From Zizania palustris (lineage: Eukaryota > Streptophyta > Magnoliopsida > Poales > Poaceae), in the NCBI GenBank assembly GCA_019279435.1, contig JAAALK010000081.1, positions 24,858,714-24,922,713 on the forward strand: DNA of 64,000 nucleotides, written 5' to 3'. Below are positions 13,190 to 25,351 of this stretch, piece after piece (position 1 is the first letter of the stretch; each line of letters starts with the position of its first letter). Made by a program: the position numbers and the translations under genes. The notes below the pieces were generated by a model. That model searched no databases. It was not told where the DNA came from and was given only the letters and a program-made list of their open reading frames with translations.

Positions 13190-16100
13190 GATGCCCCCTT
13201 CCTTTTGGCAAACTAGTGAGCCAAAAGCACAATCTCTCAGGTCTAAGGAATATCACTACTATCGGCCATATGATTTCTCAAGTGCTTAACTGGGCTCTTA
13301 AGAAATACTCATCGTTTGTTCATCTACCAAATCGTCCACCTCACAACTTAGAATATATGAATTCTTGAGGACGATTTACATAACGCAATATAAACTCACG
13401 AACTAGGGAACTAAGTGCCAAATTTCTCTATCAACTCGGCCTTTAGTACTCTTATTAGTTTGGCCCCCAGTCCCTTGTGGGGATTCCTTCTTTACTCAAT
13501 GAGGCTAGAAGTTGGCTTGCCAACCAACATCAGTCTCCATACCTATCATGACCCTGCTAAAACATTGGCCTTGTTGAGAAAGTTACCCTTGAGTCCTTCG
13601 GCCTTCTTCCCTTTAAGGTGTTTGGCTTGAAGACATTGTAGGCACTCTTTTGAGACTTGGTCATTCCTGGAGGTGCCCACGAAGGTAGCGGCTTTGTTCC
13701 CGGGGCTACAAACTTACTCCTAAAATTTTTGGCCGAATTGGAAGTACACAAATCATCCTCGACAATTTTGCGCTCATCATGAGTGTCTTCCTGCGCACTG
13801 TCTATCAGACCAGCCTCGCGAGGCCGATCAGACCAGATGGTGTTGGTCGGAACGGCCATGCTGGGTTGGTCAGACCGGCTATTGCCGGGAGTCTAAAAAA
13901 GTGTGGTCGAATCGACCGTAGTAGGACGGTCAGATCGACGCCACCCTCAGCTTCCTTCTCCAATTCGCTTCTGCCTTGCTCCGGAAGGACTTCTTGAGGG
14001 ATTGGGATGTCACGGGAACCCTCTTTAATGATAATGGCTCCAGATACCCAATCTGATACCTCTTTATCCTCATGTTTACCTTCTTTGTCCCTTCCCTTCA
14101 TCTTCGAAGACTTAGGCCAACTCTTTGTATTAGCACGGCCATCACTATGATTATGCCCTCGCCTATTTGCCGATCTCTTTGGCTTCACTGGTTGGTGGAA
14201 TGGTACCTGGGGTGGCGAGAATGGCATCCATGGGCAAAGTATTGAGAAGGACGATTGTATTGGGGCATTGGGCATGCCCCCCATGACATCATTGGAAAAC
14301 CATATGAGTAGAATGGTGTTAAAGGCTCCAATGACTCAGGACTATGACCAAATCCTTTCTTACAAGATGAATTTGGTCTTTCTACATTGACAAGCCAATT
14401 ATTTGCTCTTTGTTCGGCCATACATTCATACTTATTTAAAAGCACATCAAAAGTAACTCTCGGTCGCCTAGTCGTCTTGCCATCAAGCAGCTTCTCTTTG
14501 TATATAGAATTATGTGTATCAGACTGAGGCTCTTCAACTACAATATTCTTCCCTCTTGTTGATTCAGCTTGATCGGGCCGAATCAACACTTTGGTGTTGT
14601 AATCAATATTAAGGAGAGAGGGATCATTCTCAAACTTCAATCGTCCTTCATTGATGGCCGATTGAATTCGTTGGCGGAAAACATAACACTAATCAATAGA
14701 ATGAGTGTAAGAGGCATGACGCTTACAATATGTATGATCTCCTAGCTCCTCCGTGGACGGGATGGCTTGTCCTTCGCGCACCCTGATATGTCCTTTCTCA
14801 AAGTGATAGTCGAATATTTTATCACACTTGGTCAAATCAAAGGTATACTTACCTCCTGAACTCTTCTGAGGTGTTGGTTTCAAACTAAAGCACACAAATG
14901 GATCTCCTTCATTAGTCCAAGTCCATTCGGCTGTATAGACATCAAATTTCTTAGTTTTGCCAGATGATCGCTCATCGGCATTCTCCTCTCTAAGTCATCC
15001 TTGGTTTTGTCCTTGTCCACGACCCGACTTTCAATAGCCATAATGCTTTGCAATACCTGACTAATATCTATGAATGTTTGATCATGCATAGCTTCTTTAA
15101 CGTGCACAATTCAAGCGAACCATTAAATGCAAGATCAGTTAAGTCTTTATCACTAACAGTCATATTAGAGCATCGACTTTTAGTATTTAGAAACCTTTGA
15201 ATGTAAGAGTCAATGGTCTCACTAGATTGTTGCTTAACCGATCTTAAAGTAGCTAACTGACACTCTATTTTACTAGGAGAAAACTGCATATGAATTTTTT
15301 GGACTAAATCTTCCCAAGTAAAAATAGAATTAGTGGGCAAAGACAAACCATTCATAAGCAGTTGCACATAAAGATAAATAGAACAAGCTAACCTTATGCT
15401 CATTGCAACCACTTGCTTCACCGCATTGGACTAAGAATTGTGATACATGGTCACTCGTGGTTTTAGCACCATTGCCGTAGAATTTTGTGAATTCCGACAT
15501 TTTGAAACCATCAGGGAACCTGCAATAATCAAAATATATAGGATACGACTTTTGATTAATCCGATCCTTCGACTCAACTTCTAAATACTCCCTAAGCGTG
15601 GTATACACTTTCTTCCTCAAAATTTTAGGCCTTGTATTGCTATGTTGCTGCATTCTTGGCCTAGAGGGAGAGGGCACAACGAGAGTGTGAGCAGTATTGA
15701 CTTGTTGGCCATGAGGACTAGTAGCAAGGTTATTATTCTAGATTGGCGTATAAGGTGTCCCAACGCTTGCTGGTGGTGCATACGAATAGATTGGATGTGT
15801 AGGGCTAACAGGGGGTACCAAAATAACATTGATAGGGCGAGAGTAGTATCCCTGAACCGACGTGGCATAGTGGGTCGAGTGCCCAAGCCCATGCACATGT
15901 GGGGCAGTGAGGGGCACAACTTGCGCGGGCAAAGGAAGCATTGGCACGGGCGGCTGTGGCGCTAAAATGCAATAGGACACGCACCGGTCAGACTGCCCTC
16001 GTATGTTCGGTTAGACCGACCATGTTCATCCAATCGGACTGGCCAAGCAGGTCTGGTCAGACCGACGTTTATTGGGGGTGCGGGCGCACTAGCCTGATGG

Positions 16101-16917
16101 CTAATTGTCATCGTCGGGCAAGCACTGGTTGGACTGACCCAAAAGCCGGTCGGCCCGACTATTGTTCATAGCACAGTGGTACTAGGGTGAAGGTTGGGTG
16201 CTGCAAGCTGTCACACGTCGGTCAGACCAGCCTGGTATGGCCGGTCAGACCAACCATGTTCATCCGGAAGGACCGGCCAACCTAGTCTGGTCAGACTGAC
16301 ATGGGTCATAGGGGCTTCGGCCATGAAAGTCAAGGCCACAGGCGTGATATCTCTCCCTGTGCTCCCATCCATCCTACTGTGTATGCGATGTACAAGGGGA
16401 GCACTAGCAATTGGAGAAGGGGAAACAGCCTCAGAAAAGTCGAATCTTCTAAACATTGCCTCTACCCTAGAGTTTACTTAGGGACCCAAACGATTAGTAA
16501 ACGCGGCGCTAACTGCTTGACCTACTTTATAAACTATCATTTGCTCGATGTCTAGGGAAGAGAGGGACGAACGGGAGGTTACCTTAGTTGGTGTGGTGAT
16601 GGTGACAGATCTTGTGTCGTGCTTGACGAAGCCGCCACTAGTCTTGGCATATCTCCCAAGCATGAGAGTGTGAAGCTCCTCCGTCTTGGTTTGAATATTT
16701 GCACGGTCCTCCTTCGAGATGTCCTCCAAAGTGGGGATAACAGAGTCATCGTCGTCAGTCTCGAAGTTTTCAATCATGTTCAACAACATGGAGGGCATAG
16801 AAGTAGTTGTAGTTGTGTTCGTCGGTGTAGGGGTGTGGGTGTAGTCATGGTAGTCGCACCCGTCACTAACACTATCAGACTTGGCGTATGTTTTCCTAGC
16901 GAAGTCGCCAAAAAGTG
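13190..16917 (-). mobile_element. Gypsy internal region, copy 2
   Basis: Collinear with 375-4,147. A minus-strand polypurine tract adjoins the left LTR. Palindrome-rich stretches occur at about 13,800-13,940 and 15,985-16,300. No pol domains are visible. Confidence 0.85.
13805..16798 (-). pseudogene. Broken gypsy gag gene, copy 2
   Basis: Same order as copy 1: acidic N-terminal piece (16,798-16,478), Pro/Tyr-rich linker (15,980-15,738), Retrotrans_gag core (about 15,640-14,880), finger-like piece and a Lys/Arg-rich C-terminal tail (14,284-13,805). It shares the core frameshift (near 15,360) and the TAG in the finger-like piece with copy 1. It also has its own insertion of a few bases near 15,110, which splits the core again, and private substitutions. 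Non-functional as read. Confidence 0.75.
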
Positions 16918-17583
16918 TGTTGACGCTAAAATCGGCCGACTTAAAGTCTAGGCCCCATGTGAGTTTTGGTAATTAATGACAAGCGCACACTTGTGGACTA
17001 ATATTTTTCAAAGTGTGAAAGAAATGATTAGGTCCCGTGCAAATGGAGCACAAGATGGAAAACCCCGGGAATTTGATGTGTTGAAAAGCGATGGCAAAAG
17101 GTTTGAAGAAAACTAGAAATTGATCGAGCTGTTTGGAATGATCAATTAGGCTAGTATTTATTTTATTTATTTTATTTTGCCGTACTATAAAAAGGTGTTG
17201 CATCTTGGTTATGAGTTGATTTTTAAGTGCCAATTTGCATTGCATATAGTATCTTTTGATCAATTATTTATGTTGCAAAAGCGTCAAAATAGCGAGAGTT
17301 AGAAGGTTGCGAAAAATTGCGCTTTTGTTGTTTTCTCGCACATGGCGGTCTGACCGAACAAGGGGGTCCGGTCAGATCAGCCCATGTTGGGTGGTCCAAC
17401 CAGCCAAGGGGCTGGTCCGACCGGTGTGCGTAGGGAATGTTTTTACTGCTATATAGAGCTGATTAGGTCCTTATCGGTCTGACCGAGCCGATGGCCAGTC
17501 TGACTAGGTAGGGTCGGTCCGACCGGGTCACCCTGTTATGTTAGCAAAACAGATAGTTTTCTAGCTGTTGCAAATGGGGTCGG

Positions 17584-19014
17584 TGTAGGATCGATGTACC
17601 GACTAGAGGGGGGTGAATAGGCGGTTTTTAAAACTAAATCAATTTTAGCTAAACAATAATCAAGGACCTAAGACAATGGTAGCGAACCGCTAGAACAAGT
17701 AGATTACTCTAGAAAAGTAAGCTAGCACAATTTAACTTGCTCAAAGATAAAAGGGACAAGAGACAACCGAATTTTATCCCGAGGTTCAGAAATTTGCCAA
17801 TTTCCTACGTCCTCGTTGAGGCGAGTTTCACTTGACCGCTCTCTTCACCAAGCTTCGGATTTCTCAAAGAGAAATTAGCTTGAAGATGAGCTGGCACCGG
17901 AAGTGCAACTCTCGGGCCTCGATCACTAGTGGTAGCTCTTCTCCACTCTGGATAGGCGAGCTCCAACCTTCACAACCTCCCGGGTCTCCTCCACAACCTT
18001 CTAGGAGAGATCACCGGTTTCTTCTCCAAGCCATCTAGGAGATGGCAATCTCCAAGAGTAACAAGCTGCAATCAAAGCTAGGAGAAGAGGATCAAGTGCC
18101 AAAATGCCAATGCAATGCAATTTACTCAAACACTTGATCACCCCTTTTTCTTCCCAACCTCACTAGTGCTCAAATTAGTGCTCAATGGTGGGAGAGACTC
18201 TCTTGTGCACAAGTATGCTCAAATGAATGCCAAAAGTCTAGCAAAGGAGCTGTAGCAAGGGTTTATATAGCCACACACTCAAAAACTAGCCGTTACACAA
18301 GTTAGGTGGCTCTCTGCGCACTGTCGGTCTGACCGCCCATCTTGGGCCGGTCTGACCGACCACAACTGCAACGGCTAGAAAACTAGCCGTTTACTGATGT
18401 GACAGGACGCCTCGGTCTGACCGGCCATGCTGGCCCGGTCGGACCGGCCCTACCCGATCTGACCGGCCATCGACTCGGTCGGACCGATAGTGCTCCCGTC
18501 GGCTCTATAAACCAACAGTTTTCCAACGCGCGCAACCCGGTCGGACCGGCCCCCTGGCCGGTCGGACCGCCCAACTCCAGCCGTTCTGACCGGACCCACA
18601 TGGTCGGTCAGACCGCCAGGGTCAGACAACTCCAACAAAACGCTGCAATATGTTTTTCAAGGAATTTGCCAAAGAGTAACTTTTGCAACCATCACACATG
18701 ATCAAAAGATACTATATGCAATGCAAATTGGCACTTGAAAATCAACTCATAACCAAGATGCAACCCCTCTTTATAGTACGGCAAAAACAAAATTTAAACC
18801 TAGCCTAATTGATCGCTCCAAACACCTCGATCAATTTCTAGATTACTTCAAACCTTTTTGCCGTAGCCTTTAAACGTCCAGATCTTCGGGTTTTCCATCT
18901 TGTGCTCCATTTGCGCAGGACCTACTCATTTCCTTCACACTTAAGAAAAATATTAGTCCACAAAACGCATGTTTATCATTAATTACCAAAACCCACATAG
19001 GGCCTAGATCTTCA
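17584..19014 (-). repeat. 3' LTR of the full-length Sirevirus (1,431 bp)
   Basis: On the plus strand it reads TGTAGGATCGATG to CTAGATCTTCA. A minus-strand TATA box (CTATATAAAC) lies at 18,261-18,270. Just upstream of it in element sense, 18,320-18,613 holds eight perfect CGGTCNGACCG palindromes plus two with one mismatch. Confidence 0.93.
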
Positions 19015-19029
19015 ATCTCCCCCTTTTGG
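19015..19029 (-). other. Polypurine tract next to the Sirevirus 3' LTR
   Basis: In element sense this is CCAAAAGGGGGAGAT, directly abutting the LTR start TGAAGATC. It primes plus-strand DNA synthesis. Similar tracts recur at 19,386-19,402 and 21,962-21,972 on the same strand; multiple tracts of this type are a Sirevirus feature. Confidence 0.85.
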
Positions 19030-19573
19030 TAATTGATGACAAACATTTTAGAAATAAAGAAATATGTTAAATAGTAGTATCCACAATTAAGCGCAAAGCT
19101 CCCCCTGAAGGAATGATGGGGTACAAGTATATGGAGCAAGATATGAGTTATAATTCCAAACACAATTCACAAATTCAATGAAGCAAAGAAAGTTTTTCAT
19201 AATAAAAGAAAATAGTTCAAATTAAGTTCAGTACGATATGGAAAGCAAATAGTGTTCGTTATACAAACAAACATAGATAGATAGAGATATAATAAGACTG
19301 TTCCTTCCTAATCTCTCCTGCTTACTACTGCTACCTTCTCCCCTACTGCTCTGCTGCCTTCTCCCCTACTGCTTATTTCTACTTGCTTCTCCCCCTTTTG
19401 GCATCAAGAACCAAAAAGAGAGACTAATCCTGGGAAGGAGGCTGAGAATCATCAAGGCGACGACGACGACGACGCTGGTACTGAAAGGGGTATCCTGCTG
19501 AGGAAGATGAAACTAGCCGATCAACTCGAGAAGAAAGAGTGTCAATCCTGGAGTTGATACGCTCTTAACCACC

Positions 19574-20812
19574 TTAAAGGTTCTGCAGATGGGAGGTGAT
19601 AGCTTCTTGTCCTAGAGCCATTTGATCTATTCTTGCATTTAACTGAAGAAAGCCAGCTGTCACTTGTTGAAGAACTGGATCAAAGAACTGGGTGGCATCC
19701 ATACCAAAATAAGCACCAGATCCAGAGCTCTGAGGAGGAGCAAAAGAGCTGCTAGGAATGTCCTGAGGATGAACCTGTCCTGCTCTCATATCAGCTGGAT
19801 CGACGGCTGGAGCCAAAGGAGTAGCCGAGAAGCGAGGCCTGTACTGAGAGTGAGTGATATCAAGGCGCTCATTCACATTTCCTACTTTGCTCAAAATTAA
19901 TCTCATGATAAACGGAGCATAGTAGACTCCAAGAGTGAGGCTTCCTTTTGAGAGTGCCATCTCATATAGCATCAAATGGATGACATCAAATCTTTTTCCA
20001 GTCATCACTGTGTCTAGAAGAGTCCAAGCAACACCTCGAATAGCATCATTGTTGCCTAGACGCGGTAAAATAGAGTGCCACAGGATGCGATGTGCCACAC
20101 TATGAAGAGTCTTCATTCCAGTGACCCCTCCAATCTTGTGAGCAGCAGATGGGATGTAGAATTGAGCCATCTCTTCTTCTGACAAAAGATTGTGAGTAAA
20201 CTCATCATGCAGTCTGAGGCCAGAAGAGAACCTTATGTCCCAAGCACTCTGAATTTCTTGCTTTGTAGCAATGCAAAATATATCTCCAGTCATCCATGTA
20301 AGAGAATCACAAGTGGCAGGTATGAACACTGTGGCATAAAACTGACGGATAACATCCCAATTGAAATCTTGCTTCATACTCACTATTTTGTTTATACCAA
20401 CAGTTCCAAATATATTCCTGAGGGCTGCAACCTCTCCATTTAGATCCCTCCAAGAAATCCACTTATGAGGAGCCAAAGAGCGGTTCTCATAAGCAATGTT
20501 GAATACCTCTTTCTGAAATTTTGTATGAAACCGCTGATCTGATGTATCTCTTGGTCTAAGAAATTGATTGTGATGGCGCAGACGAGCAAAGTTCTCTTGA
20601 TTCCGGACATCCACCTTGAATTCCAAAGAAGCAAATGGATCTTCACTAGCTGCTGGTGGCTGAGGTGCTAATTCTTCTTCATTCTCAGAGCTGTCATCCT
20701 CATAGGCAAAATCCTCGTCACTGTCATCTTGAAAGTGCCGGGATGATTGGCCACGGTCCTCGACAAACTTTGAGCGACGCTCATTTCCTTGAGAACGGCC
20801 GGCGCGAGGCAT
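19574..20812 (-). CDS. Sirevirus ORF3 (env-position protein of unknown function), 412 aa
   Basis: An uninterrupted frame between the RNase H end and the 3' LTR. The start MPRAGRSQGNERRSKF is basic. Residues about 28-60 are very acidic (Asp/Glu/Ser-rich). A folded-looking central region from about 65 to 325 includes WMTGDIFCIAT, HSILPRLG and LLDTVMTGKRFDVIHLMLYE. The last 90 residues are Pro/Ser/Gln-rich. I see no signal peptide, membrane span or furin-like site, so an envelope role is not supported by sequence. The central pattern recalls the domain annotated as 'putative plant transposon protein' in many plant genomes; that is a tentative match from memory. It is intact although gag-pol beside it is broken in several places. 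Confidence 0.7.
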   Translation of the reverse strand: MPRAGRSQGNERRSKFVEDRGQSSRHFQDDSDEDFAYEDDSSENEEELAPQPPAASEDPFASLEFKVDVRNQENFARLRHHNQFLRPRDTSDQRFHTKFQKEVFNIAYENRSLAPHKWISWRDLNGEVAALRNIFGTVGINKIVSMKQDFNWDVIRQFYATVFIPATCDSLTWMTGDIFCIATKQEIQSAWDIRFSSGLRLHDEFTHNLLSEEEMAQFYIPSAAHKIGGVTGMKTLHSVAHRILWHSILPRLGNNDAIRGVAWTLLDTVMTGKRFDVIHLMLYEMALSKGSLTLGVYYAPFIMRLILSKVGNVNERLDITHSQYRPRFSATPLAPAVDPADMRAGQVHPQDIPSSSFAPPQSSGSGAYFGMDATQFFDPVLQQVTAGFLQLNARIDQMALGQEAITSHLQNL

Positions 20813-22093
20813 GACTGAATCAAAGATTTAACCCAGATAAGATAAAAAGATACGATTTGAGACAATCTATGAATTTGTTAGAGGGCAAAAGCAATGATGA
20901 GAAAAATAGGGGCAGGAATTGGGAGGCCGGTCTGACCGAGGTAATAGGGCCGGTCTGCCCGCCAGTACATGGTCGGTCGGACCGCCCATTGCTCACCGGT
21001 CTGACCGGCCTAGCAACCCGGGCACAAATCCCCTTTTGCACAAAATTTCTCTATAATCAAAATTTGCCATATCAAATTGCATAGAGGCATGGGAAATAGT
21101 ATCACAAGGCTAACAATTGAGTTTAAAGAGGATTTAGCCTTGGCAAATTGACATGCATGCCCATGAACAAGAACCCTAACCCTAGCCTCCAAAAGGATGA
21201 AATCCATGGATTTAATCGGAGGAAATTCTTACCGGCAAGGGAAAATGAACTCGAGGTCGGACCGGAGAAGATCCACCAGTTGGACCGGCAAGAAGATCGA
21301 TGAAACGAAATTTTTAGGGTTGGGGGCAAGAGTGGAGGAGAGGAACTCGGTTTGAGAGGAGAGGAAATAATAGAGGGGAGAGAAAACTGAATAGAGAGGG
21401 GAGTTATAACCCTGCCCGAGCCCCGGTCTGACCGGCCATGTAGGCCCGGTTGGACCGACTCAGCAAGGGCGGTCGGACCGGCCATGTAGGCCTGGTCAGA
21501 CCGACACTACTAAAGCTCAACAATTAAATTTCAAAGCACAAAGAGGAGCATAAGTGAGAAATATAGCAAAATAATTTTGAAAAAATTGAAACTTTGCAAA
21601 AACCTAGTATAACTCCCAAGGTTTATAAAACATCAAGTTTTCAAATTTTTAAGTTCAAAAAGAAACCGTTTGCAGCCAAAGTTTTCAACACGTCCGAACT
21701 CTTGTCCGAACTCTTGTCTGAACTTTAATTCTTTGAATATCTTTTGATAGGATGGATAAAGTTAAAACATTTGAATACGAAAAATGATCATATGATCCAT
21801 ATCTACAAGTTTTGTTTTGGACAAAAGTTCAAAATATGTACTGAAATAAATCATGGGAAAAATTCATTTTTAACTCAAAAATAGGATTTTGAGGATACCA
21901 AACTTTCAAATTTTGTTTTTCAACAAACTGAGCAATTTTCAACATATAAGAGTAACCATATACTCCCCCTTAATGTATAGCCTTAGAAACACATATAAGA
22001 GTACATGAAGTTCAAATATGGCACTGCAATCATAAAAGCATACATATATGTCACACGGATAGAAAATTCTAAATCTCACACATATGCATGATT

Positions 22094-25000
22094 TCAAGCC
22101 ACATTTGAGAAGTCTATTATATTCAATTCATTCCTAAGCTTACAAAAGCGGGATTCATCAAGTGGTTTGGTAAAGATATCTGCTAATTGATCTTCGGTTC
22201 TTATGTGGCTAATGACAATGTCACCTTTGCCAACATGATCTCTTAGAAAGTGGTGGCGAATATCAATATGTTTGGTTCTAGAGTGTTGGACTGGATTGTT
22301 GGCAATTTTGACGGTGCTATCATTGTCACAAAGAAGAGGGACATTTGAGAATTCTATTCCATAATCAAGCAAGGTTTGCCTCATCCAAAGTAATTGAGCA
22401 CAACTATCCGCGGAGACATATTCTGCCTCAGCGGTGGAAAGGGCAACGGAGTTTTGTTTCTTAGAGGCCCAAGAAACAAGAGACCTCCCAAGGAATTGAC
22501 AGCCTCCAGAAGTGCTTTTACGATCAACTTTGCAACCGGCATAATCCGAATCGGAATAGCCAATTAGCTCAAATTTAGCACCTTTGGGGTACCACAAGCC
22601 TATATGGATGGAATGTTTTAAATATCTTAGAATTCTCTTGACCGCCATCAAATGACAATCTTTTGGTGCGGCTTGAAATCTAGCACACATGCAAACACTA
22701 AACATGATATCGGGCCTAGATGCGGTAAGATAGAGCAAACTACCAATCATGAATCTATATAATTTTTGATCTACCGGTTTACCCTCCCTCATTTAGGTCG
22801 AGATGTCCGTTGGTCGCCATAGGGGTCTTGATAGGCTTTGCTTCCATCAATCCGAACCTTTTGAGAAGATCATGAATGTACTTCGTTTGGCTCACAAAGG
22901 TTCCATTCTTGAGTTGCTTGACTTGAAGTCCAAGAAAGAAACTCAATTCTCCTATCATGGACATCTCAAATTCCCTAGACATCATATCACCAAAAACTTT
23001 GCACAATTCTTCATTAGTAGAACCGAATATAATATCATCGACATAAATTTGACAGACAAAGAAATCATCATTAATTATTTTAGTAAACAAGGTAGTGTCG
23101 ACTTTACCAATTTTAAAACCCTTTGAGAGGAGAAAATCTCTCAATCTTTCATACCAAGCTCTAGGAGCTTGTTTTAGACCATAGAGAGCTTTGAGAGTAT
23201 ATAAACATGATTAGTATTTTTAGGATTCTCAAAGCCGGGTGGTTGTTCAATCAAAAACTAGTTCGGCTATTTCGCCATTCAAGAAAGCACTTTTCACATC
23301 CATTTGATATAACTTAATATCAAAACATGAAGCAAAAGCAAGTAAGATGCGAATAGCCTCTAGTCTAGCAACGGGAGCAAAGGTTTCACCAAAATCCAAA
23401 CCTTCGACTTGAGTGAATCCTTGTGCTACCAATCTTGCCTTGTTTCTCACGACCAACCCATTTTCATCTTGCTTGTTCCTAAAAACCTACTTTGTTCCAA
23501 TTACGTTGTGCTCCTTGGGTCTCTCCACCAATGTCCAAACTTTGTTTCTTTCAAAGTTGTTGAGCTCTTCATGCATAGCATTTACCCAATCCGGGTCATT
23601 TAGAGCTTCATCTACATGTTTAGGCTCAATAGAAGAAACAAACGAGTAATGCTCACAAATAGAAGCAACACGAGATCTAGTTTGAACACCCTTACTAATG
23701 TCACCCAAGACTTGATCAATTGGGTGATCTTTTGCGGTGGCATTGTGAACTTTGGATGGAATAGTAGAGGATTGATCTTTGGCTTCATCTTCATCAAGTT
23801 GAGTCAAATTTTGCGTAGCGGAAGTAGAAGCTTCAACTTGAGTGGAGGATGGAAGTTCATCATCTTCTTTAGGCTTGATGTCACCGATTGACATTTTCTT
23901 CATTGACCTTATCAAGCCTTCATCACCTACATCATCCAAATTCTCGTGCCCCTCTTGGGAGCCATTAGTCTCATCAAATTGAACATCCGAGGTTTCTTCA
24001 ACAATACCTTTGTTCTTGTTATACACTCGGTATGCCTTGCTATTTGATGCATATCCAAGGAGAAATCCTTCATCACAACGACTTTCAAACTTGGTTAGTC
24101 TAACACCTTTTCTATAAATATAGCATTTGCAACCAAAAACTCGAAAGTAAGCAATGTTTGGTTTTCGTCCAATTAAGAGTTCATATGGAGTCTTTTTCAA
24201 AAGACGATGCAAATAAAGACGATTAGAAGCATGGCAAGAAGTGTTTATAGCTTCCGCCCAAAAAGAGTCGGAGACACTATACTCATCAAGCATAGTTCTA
24301 GCCATCTCAATAAGGGTCCTATTCTTTCTTTCCACAACACCATTTGTTGTGGTGAATAGGTGGCGGAAAGCTCATGTTTAATGCCGAGATCATCACAATA
24401 ATCCTCAATATTTGTATTTTTAAACTCGGATCCATTATCACTCCTTACTTTTACAATAGAAAAGTTGAATTCATGTTGAGCTCGTTTTGCAAACTTTTTG
24501 AAAATCTCGGAGGTCTTAGCTTTGTCATGTAAAAAGAAAACCCAAGTAAATCTTGAGAAATCATCCACAATAACAAGACAAAAACTATTTCCACCGATGC
24601 TTTTATAAGTTGTTGGACCAAATAAATCAATATGCAAAAGCTCCAAAGGTCTAGAAGTGGACATGATGCTTTTGCTAGGATGAGAGCAAGCAACATGCCT
24701 CCCGCTTGACAAGCACTACAAAGTTTATCTTTTTCAAATTTTATATCTTTCAAACCAACAACCAAATCTCTTTTTGCAAGTTTGTTTAGTTGATTCATTC
24801 CCACATGAGCAAGCCTTCTATGCCAAAGCCAACCCAATGAGGTTTTTGCAACCAAACAAGTTTTCAAATTAGCTTCATTTGAAGATAGATCCACCAAATA
24901 GAGATTTCCAAAACGAAAACCTTTGAAAACTAAGGAGTTATCATGGATACTTGTTACAAATACTTCTTGAGGATTAAATGTGCATGAAAGGCCTAAATCA

Positions 25001-25245
25001 CATAGTTGAGCAATGGACAATAAGTTGAAATTCAATGACTCAACTAGTGAAACATTTGAAATGGAGAAATCATTTGAGATAGCAATTTTACCTAGACCCA
25101 TTACCTTTCCTTTACTATTATCACCGAAGGTCACTCTTTCTTGATCTTTGGCACCAACTTCAAATGATGTGAACATTTTTCTATCACCGGTCATATGTTG
25201 AGTGCACCCACTATCAAGCACCCAATGTGATCCTTCGGTGTGGTA
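22094..25245 (-). pseudogene. Sirevirus pol, broken in several places
   Basis: In element order: aspartic protease (DSGCTQHMTG near 25,220-25,190); pre-integrase zinc region (WHRRLAHVGMNQL, then CSAC); integrase core (IDLFGP, VDDFSRF, SDNGSEF, then a Glu in the next frame); reverse transcriptase (RLVAQGFTQ, MDVKSAFLNGE, YVDDIIFG); RNase H (SDSDYAGC, STAEAEYVS, HIDIRHHF, DIFTKPL). The polyprotein would cut itself, copy the RNA and integrate the DNA. Visible lesions: single-base frameshifts near 24,705 and 24,343, a TAG stop at 23,487-23,489 where a Trp is expected, and frameshifts near 23,250, 23,210 and 22,795. No complete pol can be read. Confidence 0.9.
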
Positions 25246-25351
25246 GTTTACCTACAAAAAGATCAAGTCCTTTTAGGTACCCAAATCTTTTTGGGTCCTT
25301 GTAGGTTAGTTATCAAGGCCTTTGGCACCCAGATGGATTTCTTCTTTTCTC

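Noticed and set aside
18320..18613. Regularly recurring palindromes resembling a CRISPR array
   Set aside because: The repeats are 11-base, unevenly spaced and degenerate, lie in a plant retrotransposon LTR, and have no cas genes nearby.
19574..20812. ORF3 as an envelope gene
   Set aside because: Its position fits, but there is no signal peptide, membrane span or cleavage site.
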